DNA of 64,000 nucleotides from Xanthomonas arboricola. Its GTDB lineage: Bacteria > Pseudomonadota > Gammaproteobacteria > Xanthomonadales > Xanthomonadaceae. The DNA lies in contig NZ_QREM01000008.1 of NCBI RefSeq assembly GCF_003353015.1, positions 239,198 to 303,197 of the forward strand, given 5' to 3'. The translations under genes and the position numbers were made by a program. Position 1 is the first letter of the stretch, and each line of letters opens with the position of its first letter. Positions 50,103 to 63,052 of this stretch are shown in pieces. The notes beneath the pieces were generated by a model. It was not told where the DNA came from and ran no database searches. It saw only the letters and a list, made by a program, of their open reading frames with translations.

Positions 50103-50423
50103 TTACTTCTTGTCGCCACCGGCGATGCCGGTGATCTCGATTTCGGTGTAGTGCTGACGGTGTCCCTGACGCTTCATGTGGTGCTTGCGGCGACGGAACT
50201 TGATGATGCGCACCTTGTCGGCGCGGCCATGGGCCACGACCTTGGCGGTGACCGAGGCGCCCTTCAGCGCATCGCCCAGCTTGATGCCATCGCTATCGCC
50301 CAGCATCAGGACGGTGTCGAAGGTGATCTCGTTGCCTGCTTCGACTTCGAGCTTTTCCACGCGGAGCGTTTCGCCCTGCGCGACGCGGTATTGCTTACCG
50401 CCGGTTACCAGAACTGCGTACAT
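50103..50423 (-). CDS. rplU: 50S ribosomal protein L21
   Basis: A 106-residue L21 ([17 protein letters not shown] start, [15 protein letters not shown] 23S rRNA-binding segment). First gene of the rplU-rpmA operon, with a clear promoter at 50488-50517. Confidence 0.98.
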   Translation of the reverse strand: MYAVLVTGGKQYRVAQGETLRVEKLEVEAGNEITFDTVLMLGDSDGIKLGDALKGASVTAKVVAHGRADKVRIIKFRRRKHHMKRQGHRQHYTEIEITGIAGGDKK

Positions 50424-50760
50424 GACCAGGTTTTCCTCTGTAGTTATTATGGTCGCACTGACGTGCCCTAGGGCAGACAGGAGCGGGATTGTACGGGCTG
50501 GCCGGGTCCGGGGTCAACCTGTGGCTGCCGGCCGGTGACGGCCCTCAGCCCCCGCGCCTCTCCGCGGGCGGCAGGGGCGCGCAGCACATCGCCGATCCAT
50601 CCGTGCAACGCATCATCCGGCCGCCACAGGCGCCCGGTCAGACTGGCATTTGGGGCAATTGCCCTCACCTAGGTCGGCGGGTAGGCTGATCGACTGCCAC
50701 TCATTCCTGCTGAGCACGCTCGCACCACTGCCGGTTCGCCGGCCCGACATCGGATCCCCC
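50424..50760. other. Divergent rplU/uvrA control region, 337 bases
   Basis: Contains the rplU promoter near its left end. I see no convincing LexA-type operator for uvrA and no gene. Confidence 0.5.
50488..50517 (-). promoter_or_regulatory. Sigma-70 promoter of rplU-rpmA
   Basis: On the minus strand TTGACC, 18 bases, TACAAT: near-consensus boxes with acceptable spacing. The transcript would start about 57 bases before the rplU ATG. Confidence 0.8.
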
Positions 50761-53726
<2,966 letters not shown>

Positions 53727-53727
<1 letters not shown>

Positions 53728-54134
53728 TGAGCGAAGAGCACAAGGTATTGGCACGCATCCCGATCAGCGTGCGCTGGCGCGACATGGACAGCATGGGCCA
53801 TGTCAACAACGCCAAGTACATTTCGTACCTGGAGGAAGCGCGCGTGCGCTGGATGCTGGGCGTTGAAGGCGTGGCGATGACCGACCGCATCGCGCCGGTG
53901 GTTGCGGCCACCAATGTCAGCTACAAGCGCCCGCTGGTGTGGCCGAACGACATCCTGGTGGAACTGTTCGTCGAACGCCTGGGCAGCAGCAGCATCACCA
54001 TCGGTCATCGCATCCTCGACCAGAAGGACGCGAGCGTGCTGTATTCGGACGGCAACGTGGTGGTGGTGTGGATCGACACGCAGACCGGCAAGAGCGCGTC
54101 GCTGCCGGATGCGGTACGCGCTGCCAGCAGCTGA
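53727..54134 (+). CDS. Acyl-CoA thioesterase, 4HBT hot-dog family
   Basis: A 135-residue YbgC/FadM-like hot-dog protein with the active-site signature RWRDMDSMGHVNNAKYISYLEEAR. It hydrolyses acyl-CoA thioesters; chain preference is unknown. The start overlaps the uvrA stop by one base (TGATG), so it is translated with uvrA although the functions are unrelated. A terminator follows. Confidence 0.92.
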
Positions 54135-54178
54135 GGATTGGCAGTGACGCGCTGGATCTCCCAGCGCCGGACGATGGC

Positions 54179-54206
54179 GGCGGCTCTTACGGGAGCCGCC
54201 GTTTTT
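54179..54206 (+). terminator. Terminator after uvrA-thioesterase
   Basis: GGCGGCTC / GAGCCGCC stem with a six-base loop, followed by GTTTTTG, 45 bases after the thioesterase stop. Confidence 0.9.
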
Positions 54207-54385
54207 GTTTGCGGCGATCCTGTCATGCCGCTGCGCGATACCACCGACAGGCAGCGCGATCGGGACCGGACCGACACAGTGAAGTGGCAGCCCTGCTTGC
54301 CACGACGCATCGCGCTTGATCGGCAACATCGCGCGGTGGGCGCGCAAGGACCTGCAGCCCCGACTCAGCCACGCACCGCGCGCGG

Positions 54386-54856
54386 TTACGCCCCCGGCGC
54401 GCGCTTGCGCGCCTGCAGCGTCGTCTTGATCTGGCGGCCATCCTGCAGGATGAAGGTTACCGGCACCTGCGCGCCTTCCTGCAGCGGCGCACGCGCTTCC
54501 ATCAGCATCAGATGCAGGCCGCCCGGTGCAAGCGGCACCGACCTGCCGGCCGGCAATGCCAGCTCCGGCACCGCGCGCATGCGGCTGACACCATTGGTCT
54601 GCGTGGTCTCGTGGATGGACACATCGGCAAACGCACTGCTGCTGGCCGCGGTCACCTTCAATGGCTGCGCACAGCCGTTGTGGAACTGCCCGAATCCCGC
54701 TGCCATGCCCATGCCACCCGGCGGCGGAATGCGGATCCAGCCGTCCTTGAACTCGGGCAGGCACTGCGCGCCGGCGCCCGCACCTGCCAGCATCAGCAAC
54801 GCACCCAGCAGCAGGCGCCCCTGCATGCGCCGCCTGCCTCGACTGCCGTCTATCAT
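54386..54856 (-). CDS. Periplasmic copper chaperone PCu(A)C
   Basis: A 156-residue exported protein: signal peptide to about residue 30 (ALLMLAGAGAGAQC), then the PCu(A)C fold. The Cu(I)-binding motif H-X10-M-X21-H-X-M is matched exactly by His82, Met93, His115 and Met117. Family members deliver copper to cytochrome oxidase CuA or CuB sites. An internal Met at residue 11 is an alternative start. Single gene. Confidence 0.93.
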   Translation of the reverse strand: MIDGSRGRRRMQGRLLLGALLMLAGAGAGAQCLPEFKDGWIRIPPPGGMGMAAGFGQFHNGCAQPLKVTAASSSAFADVSIHETTQTNGVSRMRAVPELALPAGRSVPLAPGGLHLMLMEARAPLQEGAQVPVTFILQDGRQIKTTLQARKRAPGA

Positions 54857-54879
54857 GACCCAACCTCCAGGAGCCCCGA

Positions 54880-55650
54880 ATGAGCATCCAGATCTTAGAC
54901 CATGGCCGTCTCCGCGAAATCCGTCTGGCGCGCCCGCCGGTCAACGCGCTGGACAGCGCGCTGTGCCAGGCGCTGAGCGTTGCGGTGCAGCAGGCCGGCG
55001 AGGAGACCGACGGTATCGTGCTGTCGGGCAGCGAGCGGATCTTTTCCGGTGGCATGGACGTGCCGCACCTGCTGGCGCACGGCACCGACCGCGCCGCGTT
55101 GCTGGCCAGCTGGACGGCGTTCTTCGAGGCCGCGCAGGCGCTGGCCAACAGCCGCGTGCCGGTGGTGGCGGCCATCGGCGGGCATGCGCCGGCCGGCGGC
55201 TGCGTGCTGGCGCTGTGCTGCGACTACCGGGTGATGGCGCGCAGCGCCGATACCGCCAGGCCCTATGCGATCGGCTTGAACGAGGTGCAGGTGGGCCTGG
55301 CCGCACCGGAAGGCATCCAGCGCCTGTTGCGCCGCGTGGTCGGTGCGCACCGCGCCGAGCGCCTGCTGATCTCCGGCCAGTTGCTGCCTGCCGAACAGGC
55401 GGTCACGCTCGGCCTGGTCGACGAACTGGTCGATGGCGACCTGGTCACCGCCCGCGCGGTGGCTTGGCTGCAGGAGCTGCAGCAGCTGCCGCGCCAGCCG
55501 ATGCTGACCACGCGCGCGATTGCACGCGCCGATCTGCGCGCGGCGCTGGCGCCGGAGCTGATCCAGCTGGAGCGCTTTGTCGACGGCTGGTACGCACCCG
55601 ATGCGCAGGCTGCCCTGCAGGGCCTGGTCGCGCGGCTGCAGAAGGCCTGA
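54880..55650 (+). CDS. Enoyl-CoA hydratase/isomerase family protein
   Basis: A 256-residue crotonase-fold protein. The oxyanion-hole segments are IFSGGMDVPHLL and GGHAPAGGCVLALCCDYRVMA. The first catalytic Glu position is not clearly conserved, so the reaction (hydratase, isomerase or other) cannot be stated. Followed by tesB, suggesting a shared acyl-CoA context. Confidence 0.9.
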   Translation: MSIQILDHGRLREIRLARPPVNALDSALCQALSVAVQQAGEETDGIVLSGSERIFSGGMDVPHLLAHGTDRAALLASWTAFFEAAQALANSRVPVVAAIGGHAPAGGCVLALCCDYRVMARSADTARPYAIGLNEVQVGLAAPEGIQRLLRRVVGAHRAERLLISGQLLPAEQAVTLGLVDELVDGDLVTARAVAWLQELQQLPRQPMLTTRAIARADLRAALAPELIQLERFVDGWYAPDAQAALQGLVARLQKA

Positions 55651-55685
55651 GCCGGCTCCCGGCACGGCGCGCACGGGGCGGCCGC

Positions 55686-55691
55686 TATAAT
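55686..55691 (+). promoter_or_regulatory. Consensus -10 box of tesB
   Basis: A perfect TATAAT 30 bases before the TTG start of tesB, in otherwise very GC-rich DNA. The -35 is not recognisable. The leader would be about 25 bases. Confidence 0.65.
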
Positions 55692-55721
55692 CGCGTTCCG
55701 TCGCACGCCCAGGCCAGCCCC

Positions 55722-56636
55722 TTGTCCGCCACTGCCGAACCCGTCGTCTCCGAACTGATCAGCCTGCTGTCGCTGGAGCGCCTGGAAGACAACCTGTTTC
55801 GCGGCCAGAGCCGCGATATCGGCACCAAGTACGTGTTCGGCGGGCAGGTGCTGGGCCAGGCGCTGGCGGCCGCGCAGGCCACCGTGGACAACGGCCGCCA
55901 GGCGCACTCGCTGCACGCCTACTTCCTGCGCGCCGGCAATATCGACCACCCGATCGTCTACGATGTCGACCGCACCCGCGATGGCGGCAGCTTCTCGGTG
56001 CGCCGGGTCACTGCGATCCAGCACGGCAAGGTGATCTTTTTCTGCGCGGCCTCGTTCCAGCAGTGCGAGGACGGCGCCGAGCATCAGTCGGTGATGCCGG
56101 TGGTGCCGCCGCCCGAGGACATCGAGCCGACCCGGCCGCTGGCCGCGGAGGTGCTGGAGAAACTGCCTGCCAAGGTGCAGCGCTGGCTGTCGCGTGGCGG
56201 CCCGTTCGAGTTCCGCCACGTCTTCCCGCGCGACGAACTCAGGCCGCCCAAGCGGCCGCCGTTCCAGCAGATGTGGCTGCGCCTGAGCGACCCGGTCGGC
56301 GATGACGTCGGCCTGCACCAGGCCTTGCTGGCGTACGCCTCGGATTTTCAGCTGCTGGGCACCTCCACGTTTCCGCACGGCATCAGCTACTACACGCCGA
56401 ACGTGCAGATGGCCTCGCTCGATCACGCGCTGTGGTTCCACCGCCCGTTCCGCACCGACGACTGGCTGCTGTATTCGCTCGACAGCCCCACCGCACAGGG
56501 CTCGCGTGGCCTGGCGCGCGGGCAGTTCTTCACCCGCGATGGCGTGCTGGTCGCCAGCACCACGCAGGAAGGCCTGATCCGCGTGGTGCCCGAGGGCAGC
56601 GCGATCGCCGTGCCGGCAAACGACACGCCATGTTGA
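55722..56636 (+). CDS. tesB: Acyl-CoA thioesterase II
   Basis: A 304-residue double hot-dog thioesterase. Catalytic segments match TesB: YASDFQLLGT (Asp) and TTQEGLIR (Gln), with FGGQVLGQALAAA near the N-terminus. It hydrolyses medium and long acyl-CoA. The start is TTG at 55722 (LSATAEP as MSATAEP), because no ATG or GTG lies between it and the -10 box. Confidence 0.94.
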   Translation: MSATAEPVVSELISLLSLERLEDNLFRGQSRDIGTKYVFGGQVLGQALAAAQATVDNGRQAHSLHAYFLRAGNIDHPIVYDVDRTRDGGSFSVRRVTAIQHGKVIFFCAASFQQCEDGAEHQSVMPVVPPPEDIEPTRPLAAEVLEKLPAKVQRWLSRGGPFEFRHVFPRDELRPPKRPPFQQMWLRLSDPVGDDVGLHQALLAYASDFQLLGTSTFPHGISYYTPNVQMASLDHALWFHRPFRTDDWLLYSLDSPTAQGSRGLARGQFFTRDGVLVASTTQEGLIRVVPEGSAIAVPANDTPC

Positions 56637-56781
56637 TGTCTTCACCGGGTTCGCCGCGCGCCGGCATGCCGATTGCCGTTTCCACCTTGCGGGGTGGATC
56701 GATGCCCCCACCTTTCTTCTTCCGCTCGGACACGCGCCTTCGCAGTGCGCCCTGTTCGGCGATCGCCGGCACCCCTTAAGC

Positions 56782-57294
56782 ATGCGCAAGATCTTCAGCA
56801 GTCAACGTATCGAAACCGCCGAAGGCGTGGCCGATCTCCTGCGCAACGCCGGCATCGACGTGCGCATGAGCAACGGCCGCTCCTACGAGAGCAAACGCAG
56901 CGGCCAGTTCAGCTACCTCGAACAGGGCAACGCGCAGGCCTACCCCACGGTGTGGATCGTGCATGCCGACGATCAGCCGCGCGCCCGCGATCTGCTGCGC
57001 GACGCACGCCTGCTCGACACCACCCGCCGCGATCTGCCGAATGTGGAATACACCTTCCGCGACGGCGAAAACGGCTCCAGCACCAACGCGCGCAGCTGGG
57101 CCTGGCGCATCCGGCTGGTACTGCTGCTGGTGATCGGCGCGGTCGCCATGTTCGTGGTGCTGCGCCATCGCAATGCGCCCGATGCAGCCAGGCCGGTGGC
57201 ACAGCCGGCAGCGCAGCAGGCGCCTGCCGGCAACACGGCGCCGCCAGCCGCAGAGGACGAAGAAGTGCGCGTGCGGATCCAGCCGGCGCGCTGA
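56782..57294 (+). CDS. DUF2007-type putative signal-transducing protein with one membrane helix
   Basis: A 170-residue protein. Residues 1-75 resemble the DUF2007 domain (MRKIFSSQRIETAEGVADLLRN start), once annotated as pathogenicity-like protein in Xanthomonas. One membrane helix (about 108-128) is followed by a Pro/Ala-rich tail. It lies 120 bases before the sigma-factor gene on the same strand. Function unknown. Confidence 0.8.
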   Translation: MRKIFSSQRIETAEGVADLLRNAGIDVRMSNGRSYESKRSGQFSYLEQGNAQAYPTVWIVHADDQPRARDLLRDARLLDTTRRDLPNVEYTFRDGENGSSTNARSWAWRIRLVLLLVIGAVAMFVVLRHRNAPDAARPVAQPAAQQAPAGNTAPPAAEDEEVRVRIQPAR

Positions 57295-57414
57295 GCGCAG
57301 CCAGCCGGGGTACAACGCGGGCAGCCGACGCTGCAGTCGGCGCGCCCCCCCATCCCTCCGGTCACATCCGGCGCCGGCATGCGTCATGCCGGGACCAGGA
57401 CATGGATTACGCCG

Positions 57415-58608
57415 ATGCACACCGACACGCTGGAGTTGATGCTGCAACGCGAATTGCCGGTCGCCGCCGCCGGCTGCCAGCAGGCGTACGGCCGCATCGT
57501 GCGCGCCTGCCAGAACACGGTGACCGCAATCGCGCTGGCGATCACCCGCGATATCGCCGCCAGCGAAGACATCGCCCAGGAAGCCTTCCTGCGCGCCTGG
57601 CAGCGACTGGCGCAATTGCATCAGCCAGCCAGTTTCCTGCCCTGGCTGCGGCAGATCACCCGCAACCTGGCGCGCGACTGGCTGCGCGCCAACCGGCATC
57701 GCGCGCTCAGCGGTGAAGCGGCCGAGCTTGCGATCGCCATGGCCGCCGACCCGGCCCCCTCGCCCGCCGACCAGTTGCTGCAGGTGGAAGAAGAAGTCGC
57801 CGCGCTCGACATCATTTCGGCATTGCCCGAGGAAAGCCGCGAGACGCTGCTGCTGTTCTACCGCGAAGGCCAGAGTTCGCAGCAGGTTGCCTCGCTGCTT
57901 GGCCTGAGCGATGCGGCCGTGCGCAAGCGCCTGTCGCGGGCACGTGCCAGCGTGCGCGGCGAGCTGCTGCGCCGGTTCGGCGAATTCGCGCGTGGCAGCG
58001 CGCCCAGTGTGGCCTTTGCCACTGCGGTGACCTCGGCGACCCTGCTGGCCGCGCCGGGGACGGCGAGCGCGGCCATGGTGATGACCGGCATGGGTGGCGC
58101 GGGCAAGTTAGGCGTGAGCGGGCTGACCGGCTCGGCATTGGGTGGAGGCAGCGCTGCCGGTGCGCTGAGCCTCTGGCTGGGCATGCCGGCGCTGTTCGCC
58201 GCTGGCGCCGTGCTGGTTGCCGGCGTCGGCACGTACTGGTCGTGCTGGTATCTGCTGCGCTTTGCGCAGACCGCCGCCGAGGCCGCCGCGATTCGGCGTT
58301 ACCTGCACGTCACCACGCTGACCTCGGTGCTGGTGGTGGGTAGCACGCTGCTGTTGAAACATCTGGACGCGGGCATCTGGGCATCGCTGCTGATGCTCTG
58401 CGCAGGCATGGCGGTACTCAACTATCAATCCATCCGGGTGCTGCCACGCGTCATGCGCCCGATGCTGGAACGCGATGCGCAACGACGCGGCGCCACGCGG
58501 GCACCGCTGCTGTATCGCTGCATGTTCAGCCCGGGTGCGATGCTGGTGAGCACGGCGGCCGTCATGCTGCCCATCGTGCGGCACTACATGCAGCTGGGGA
58601 TGCTTTGA
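57415..58608 (+). CDS. ECF-type sigma factor with C-terminal membrane domain
   Basis: A 397-residue protein. Residues 10-180 are an ECF sigma-70 with region 2 (ITRDIAASEDIAQEAFLRAWQ) and region 4 (YREGQSSQQVASLLGLSDAAVRKRLSRARA). The remaining 200 residues contain about five to six hydrophobic helices. Fusion to a membrane domain may replace a separate anti-sigma factor. The ATG at 57415 is preferred over one twelve codons upstream. No anti-sigma gene is adjacent. Confidence 0.87.
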   Translation: MHTDTLELMLQRELPVAAAGCQQAYGRIVRACQNTVTAIALAITRDIAASEDIAQEAFLRAWQRLAQLHQPASFLPWLRQITRNLARDWLRANRHRALSGEAAELAIAMAADPAPSPADQLLQVEEEVAALDIISALPEESRETLLLFYREGQSSQQVASLLGLSDAAVRKRLSRARASVRGELLRRFGEFARGSAPSVAFATAVTSATLLAAPGTASAAMVMTGMGGAGKLGVSGLTGSALGGGSAAGALSLWLGMPALFAAGAVLVAGVGTYWSCWYLLRFAQTAAEAAAIRRYLHVTTLTSVLVVGSTLLLKHLDAGIWASLLMLCAGMAVLNYQSIRVLPRVMRPMLERDAQRRGATRAPLLYRCMFSPGAMLVSTAAVMLPIVRHYMQLGML

Positions 58609-58660
58609 TCCCGGCATGAGGTCACCACCGCAGGCACCAATGGCGAACATCTCCAATCAA

Positions 58661-58694
58661 CAAAAAACGGCCCCCTGCTTGCGCAGGAGGCCGT
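58661..58694 (-). terminator. Terminator of the EF-hand gene
   Basis: On the minus strand ACGGCC...GGCCGT with an inner CCTGC-GCAA-GCAGG stem is followed by TTTTTTG, 111 bases after the EF-hand stop and facing the sigma gene. Confidence 0.9.
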
Positions 58695-58804
58695 CGGTCG
58701 ATCGGCGCCTTGTTGCGTGATGCTGTCTACATGCTGCAGATGACGCGGGTACTGCCCCCGGTCGCAGCACTGCGACCGGATAACGCTGCCGCGACGGGAT
58801 GAAC

Positions 58805-59392
58805 TCAGTTGCCCGCAGCAGGCTTGGCCGGCATCGGACGCTTGCCGTGCTCGCCATGCTCGCCCGGACCACGCGGGCCATGCTCGCCACGCTGCCTGGA
58901 TGCGGCATCGAACTCGGCCTTGCTCAGCTTGCCGTCCTTGTCGGTGTCGACCTTGGCAAACCACGCGTCGCGATGCTGCTGCATGCGCAGTTCACGGTCG
59001 GCCTTATCGATAAAGCCGTCCTTGTTGACGTCCATCTCATCGAAGCGGGCAGCGAACTTGGGGTCGGCCTTGGCTTCTTCGCGGCTGATACGGCCATCCT
59101 TGTTGGTGTCGAACTTGCTCAGCCATTCGCCGCGCCCAGCACGGCCCGGACCACGATGATGCGGGCGCTCATCGCGCGACAGCTTGCCGTCCTTGTTGGT
59201 ATCCAGCGTGTCGAACTGGGCGGCCAGCTTGGGGTCGGCGGCGGCTTCGCTGCGATCGATCACGCCATCGCCGTTCTTGTCCAGCCTGGCAGGACGCGGC
59301 GCATCGCCGGCGGCAGGCGGGGCGGCGAACACCGCGCCGGTGGACAGGGCAGCCAGCACGGCCAGTGCGAGAAACGGTTTGCGAGACGTCAT
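58805..59392 (-). CDS. Exported EF-hand calcium-binding protein
   Basis: A 195-residue protein with a signal peptide (to about residue 24) and five canonical EF-hand loops: [48 protein letters not shown] and [12 protein letters not shown]. It should bind calcium in the periplasm or outside. The C-terminus is Gly/His/Pro-rich. Start MTSRKPF begins the signal peptide. Confidence 0.9.
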   Translation of the reverse strand: MTSRKPFLALAVLAALSTGAVFAAPPAAGDAPRPARLDKNGDGVIDRSEAAADPKLAAQFDTLDTNKDGKLSRDERPHHRGPGRAGRGEWLSKFDTNKDGRISREEAKADPKFAARFDEMDVNKDGFIDKADRELRMQQHRDAWFAKVDTDKDGKLSKAEFDAASRQRGEHGPRGPGEHGEHGKRPMPAKPAAGN

Positions 59393-59591
59393 GAGAAACT
59401 CCTGGGATGTGGGAACCACACGCGGCACCTGCATGGGCCGCATCGCGTGGGTGGCGCATCCGGATCCACCGTGCGCTGCCACCAACACCCACATCAACGA
59501 GCCATCGGCGCATGCGTTGACGTGGCGACCGGGCGTATTCATCCGGCGGACAGTCGCCGCTGTTGCGACGCGCAGGCGCTATCCTGACGCC

Positions 59592-60347
59592 ATGGCCATC
59601 CACGCCGACACCCATGACGACCTGCGCCTGTTCCAGACCGGCGAGCATGCCTGTGGCTACTGGTCCGACCGCCGCGCGCGCGACCTGGTGCTGGATCCGC
59701 ACGATCCGCGCCTGGGCGCGATCTATCCGCAGGCACTGGCATGGGGATTCCGCCGCTCCGGCGATCTGGTCTACCGCCCGCATTGCGAACATTGCCGCGC
59801 CTGCGTGCCGGTGCGCATCGCGGTGGATGCGTTCCGCCCCGATCGCAGCCAGCGCCGTTGCCTGGCGCGCAACCAGGACCTGGTGGTGCGCGTGGTTGCC
59901 GCCGAACGCACCGACGAACAACTCGCGCTATATCGGCAATACCTCAGGCACCGCCACCCCGGCGGCGGCATGGACGAACATGGCGCCACCGAATTCGACC
60001 AGTTCCTGATCGGCGGCTGGTCGCATGGACGCTTCCTGGAAATTCGCGAACCCGCCGTGGCGCACGCGCCGGGGCGACTGCTCGCCGTGGCGGTCACCGA
60101 CGTCACCGAGCATGCGTTGTCGGCGGTGTATACGTTCTACGCAGCGGATGCCACTGCGCGCAGCCTGGGCACCTTCGCGATCCTGCAGCAGATCCAGTGG
60201 GCGCAACGCGAGCGCCGCGCGCATGTGTATCTGGGCTACTGGATCGACGGCCATGCCAAGATGAACTACAAGCGGCGCTTCAGCGCGCTGGAAGCCTACG
60301 ACGGCCGCCAATGGCGCGGGCTCCCCGCCCCCGCGGCGGAGCGTTGA
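59592..60347 (+). CDS. bpt: Aspartate/glutamate leucyltransferase (N-end rule)
   Basis: A 251-residue Bpt-type aminoacyl-tRNA-protein transferase that adds Leu to N-terminal Asp or Glu, marking proteins for ClpSA. Family features: [14 protein letters not shown], the Cys-rich [12 protein letters not shown] and [18 protein letters not shown]. The ATG at 59592 gives the usual length. Confidence 0.94.
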   Translation: MAIHADTHDDLRLFQTGEHACGYWSDRRARDLVLDPHDPRLGAIYPQALAWGFRRSGDLVYRPHCEHCRACVPVRIAVDAFRPDRSQRRCLARNQDLVVRVVAAERTDEQLALYRQYLRHRHPGGGMDEHGATEFDQFLIGGWSHGRFLEIREPAVAHAPGRLLAVAVTDVTEHALSAVYTFYAADATARSLGTFAILQQIQWAQRERRAHVYLGYWIDGHAKMNYKRRFSALEAYDGRQWRGLPAPAAER

Positions 60348-60399
60348 AACACGCCAGGGCGACATCGGCCTGTCGTCTTGCACATGCGAGAATGCCGCG

Positions 60400-61629
60400 A
60401 TGATCAAACCTCTTTTCCTGCTTGCGCTAGCCGCGCTGTGCGCCGCATGCGCACAGCACGCGACCTCCACCGAGACCAGCGCCGGAGCAACTGCCACCTC
60501 CGCGCCGGCCCGGCTGCGCATCGCCACCTACAACACCTCGCTGTATTCGGACCAGGCCGGCGGCCTGGTCCGCGAGCTGCAGGGCGACAGCGCACATGCG
60601 CGCAAGATCGCCGCGGTGCTGCAGCGGGTACGCCCGGATCTGGTGCTGCTCAACGAGTTCGACTTCGACCCCGAGCACCGCGCCGCCGACCTGTTCCAGC
60701 AGCGCTATCTGCAGGTTGCCCAGCCGGGCGGCGGCGAGGCGCTGCGCTATCCGTACCGCTATCTGGCCCCGGTCAACACCGGCGTGCCGAGCGGCCTGGA
60801 TCTGGACAACAACGGCAGCGTCGGCGGCGCCGGCCGCCGCCAGGGCAATGATGCCTGGGGCTACGGATTGCATCCCGGCCAGTACGGCATGCTGGTGCTG
60901 TCGCGCTACCCGATCGATGCGCAGGCGGTGCGCAGTTTCCAGTTGCTGAAATGGAGCGCGCTGCCGGGTGCGCTGCGGCCGATCGACCCATCCAGCAAAC
61001 AGGCGTTCCATCGCGATGCGGTCTGGGCGCAGCTGCGGCTGTCGTCCAAATCGCATTGGGACGTGCCGGTGCGCACGCCGCTGGGAGTGGTGCATGCGCT
61101 GGTGTCGCATCCCACCCCGCCGGTCTTCGATGGCGCCGAAAAGCGCAACGTCGCACGCAACCATGACGAGCTGCGGCTATGGCGCGAGTACCTGGACAAT
61201 CCCAAGGACGCCAGCTGGCTGTGCGACGACCAGGGCCGCTGCGGCGGACTTCCCGCCGATGCGCGCTTCGTCATTCTCGGCGATCTCAATAACGATCCGG
61301 TCGATGGTGCCGGCCGGCACGATGCGATCCGTGCATTGGTCACGCACCCGCGGGTGCTGCAGTACCCGGCGCCGCACAGTGCGGGCGGCCCGGAGAAAAC
61401 CGCCGAGTACGCCGCGCACGGCATCGCGCACAAGGGCGATGCGCACCAGGTCACCGGCGACTTCGGGCCGCAGGCGGGCACGATGCGGCTGGACTACGTG
61501 CTGCCCTCGCGCCAGTTCGGCTTGATCGGCAGCGGCATCTTCTGGCCCGCCAGCACCACGCCGGAAGCGGCGATCGCCGACGGCAGCGACCATCATGCGG
61601 TGTGGGTGGATGTGGCTGGGGAGCCGTGA
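60400..61629 (+). CDS. Endonuclease/exonuclease/phosphatase-fold lipoprotein
   Basis: A 409-residue protein with lipoprotein signal (lipobox LCAAC, Cys17). The fold is that of DNase I-like hydrolases: RIATYNTSLY, VLLNEFDFD (metal Glu), FVILGDLNNDP and GSDHHAVWVDV (catalytic His). It is exposed outside the cytoplasm, so extracellular nuclease or phosphodiesterase activity is possible; the substrate is unknown. It is 52 bases after bpt. Confidence 0.9.
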   Translation: MIKPLFLLALAALCAACAQHATSTETSAGATATSAPARLRIATYNTSLYSDQAGGLVRELQGDSAHARKIAAVLQRVRPDLVLLNEFDFDPEHRAADLFQQRYLQVAQPGGGEALRYPYRYLAPVNTGVPSGLDLDNNGSVGGAGRRQGNDAWGYGLHPGQYGMLVLSRYPIDAQAVRSFQLLKWSALPGALRPIDPSSKQAFHRDAVWAQLRLSSKSHWDVPVRTPLGVVHALVSHPTPPVFDGAEKRNVARNHDELRLWREYLDNPKDASWLCDDQGRCGGLPADARFVILGDLNNDPVDGAGRHDAIRALVTHPRVLQYPAPHSAGGPEKTAEYAAHGIAHKGDAHQVTGDFGPQAGTMRLDYVLPSRQFGLIGSGIFWPASTTPEAAIADGSDHHAVWVDVAGEP

Positions 61630-61632
61630 TTC

Positions 61633-61645
61633 GGGATTGGGGATT
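61633..61645 (+). repeat. Two GGGATT units after the nuclease-like gene
   Basis: GGGATTGGGGATTC, a short degenerate member of the heptamer family, between convergent genes. Confidence 0.6.
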
Positions 61646-61722
61646 CGGAGCGTCGAGCTGTTGCTTGTGGCGTGGCGCGAGTGCAGCTGGTCGCCGCAAT
61701 CGCGCCATGCCGATCACTGCAT

Positions 61723-62925
61723 TCAGGCGTCCAGTTGAACCTGTAATGCCTCGGCGGCGGTACGCGCCTTCGCGCGCGCGGCGTCGATGCTGTCCGCGCG
61801 TGCCAGGGTGACGCCGACGCGGCGGTGGCCGTCCACGCGCGGCTTGCCGAACAGACGCAAGGCGGTGTCCGGGTCGCGCAAGGCCTGCGCGACATTGTCG
61901 AACACCGGGACGCCATGGCCATGCGCAAGCAGCGCGCACGAGGCCGACGGGCCGCTCTGACGGATCACCCCACCGTTCTGCGCGCCGACCGGCAGGCCCA
62001 GAATCGCACGGGCGTGCAATGCGAATTCGCTCAGGTCCTGCGACACCAGCGTGACCAGGCCGGTGTCGTGCGGGCGCGGCGAGACTTCGCTGAACCAGAC
62101 CTCGTCGCCCTTGACGAACAACTCCACGCCGAACAGGCCCAGGCCGCCCAGGTCGTCGGTGATGGCCTGCGCGATCTGCTGCGCGCGTTGCAGGGCGGCT
62201 GCCGACATCGGCTGCGGCTGCCAGCTTTCGCGGTAGTCGCCATCCTTCTGCCAATGCCCGATCGGGTCGCAGAACGACGTGCCGCCGGCATGCCGCACGG
62301 TCAGCAGGGTGATCTCGTAATCGAAGTCGATGAAGCCCTCGACGATGCAGCGGCCGGCACCGGCGCGTCCGCCGGTCTGCGCGTACTTCCAGGCCGCATC
62401 GATGTCCGCGTCGCTGCGCACGGTGCTCTGGCCCTTGCCCGAGGACGACATCACCGGCTTGACCACGCACGGCAGGCCGACCGCGGCGATCGCCTCGCGG
62501 TATTCGGCAGCCGTGTCGACAAAGCGATACGGCGAGGTCGGCAGGCCCAGCGTCTCGGCTGCCAGGCGGCGGATGCCTTCGCGGTCCATGGTCAGGCGTG
62601 CGGCGCGCGCGGTCGGGATGACCCGCTGGCCCTGCTCGCGTTCCAGCGCGACCAGCGTTTCGGTATGGATCGCCTCGATCTCCGGCACGATCAGGTGCGG
62701 TTGCTCCTGGGCGATCAGCGCGCGCAGCGCCTGCGGATCGAGCATGTCCAGCACGTGCGAACGGTGTGCGACCTGCATCGCCGGGGCGTTGGCGTAGCGA
62801 TCGGCGGCGATCACTTCCACCCCGAAGCGCTGCAATTCGATCGCCACTTCCTTGCCCAGCTCGCCCGAGCCCAGCAGCAACACACGGGTGGCGGAAGGCG
62901 ACAACGGCGTGCCGAGAGTAGTCAT
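61723..62925 (-). CDS. purT: Formate-dependent phosphoribosylglycinamide formyltransferase
   Basis: A 400-residue ATP-grasp enzyme that uses formate and ATP for the third purine step. Family segments: [57 protein letters not shown]. Length matches E. coli PurT. It is convergent with the lipoprotein gene. Confidence 0.97.
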   Translation of the reverse strand: MTTLGTPLSPSATRVLLLGSGELGKEVAIELQRFGVEVIAADRYANAPAMQVAHRSHVLDMLDPQALRALIAQEQPHLIVPEIEAIHTETLVALEREQGQRVIPTARAARLTMDREGIRRLAAETLGLPTSPYRFVDTAAEYREAIAAVGLPCVVKPVMSSSGKGQSTVRSDADIDAAWKYAQTGGRAGAGRCIVEGFIDFDYEITLLTVRHAGGTSFCDPIGHWQKDGDYRESWQPQPMSAAALQRAQQIAQAITDDLGGLGLFGVELFVKGDEVWFSEVSPRPHDTGLVTLVSQDLSEFALHARAILGLPVGAQNGGVIRQSGPSASCALLAHGHGVPVFDNVAQALRDPDTALRLFGKPRVDGHRRVGVTLARADSIDAARAKARTAAEALQVQLDA

Positions 62926-63004
62926 GAGCGCGGTCCAGATCGGGAGGGGGCCGCCATTCTAACGGGCGGTCACCTCCACCGCCGGGCGCTGCCCTTGCTC
63001 AACC

Positions 63005-63022
63005 TGATATCACTTTGATATC
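63005..63022 (+). promoter_or_regulatory. Direct repeat TGATATC upstream of the SPFH gene
   Basis: TGATATC (63005) and TGATATC (63016) start 11 bases apart, one helical turn, 31 bases before the SPFH start. It may be an operator, or overlap a promoter (AT-rich against the GC background). Confidence 0.45.
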
Positions 63023-63052
63023 TTTTTCCAACTTCCCAAGGAGACCTCCCTC

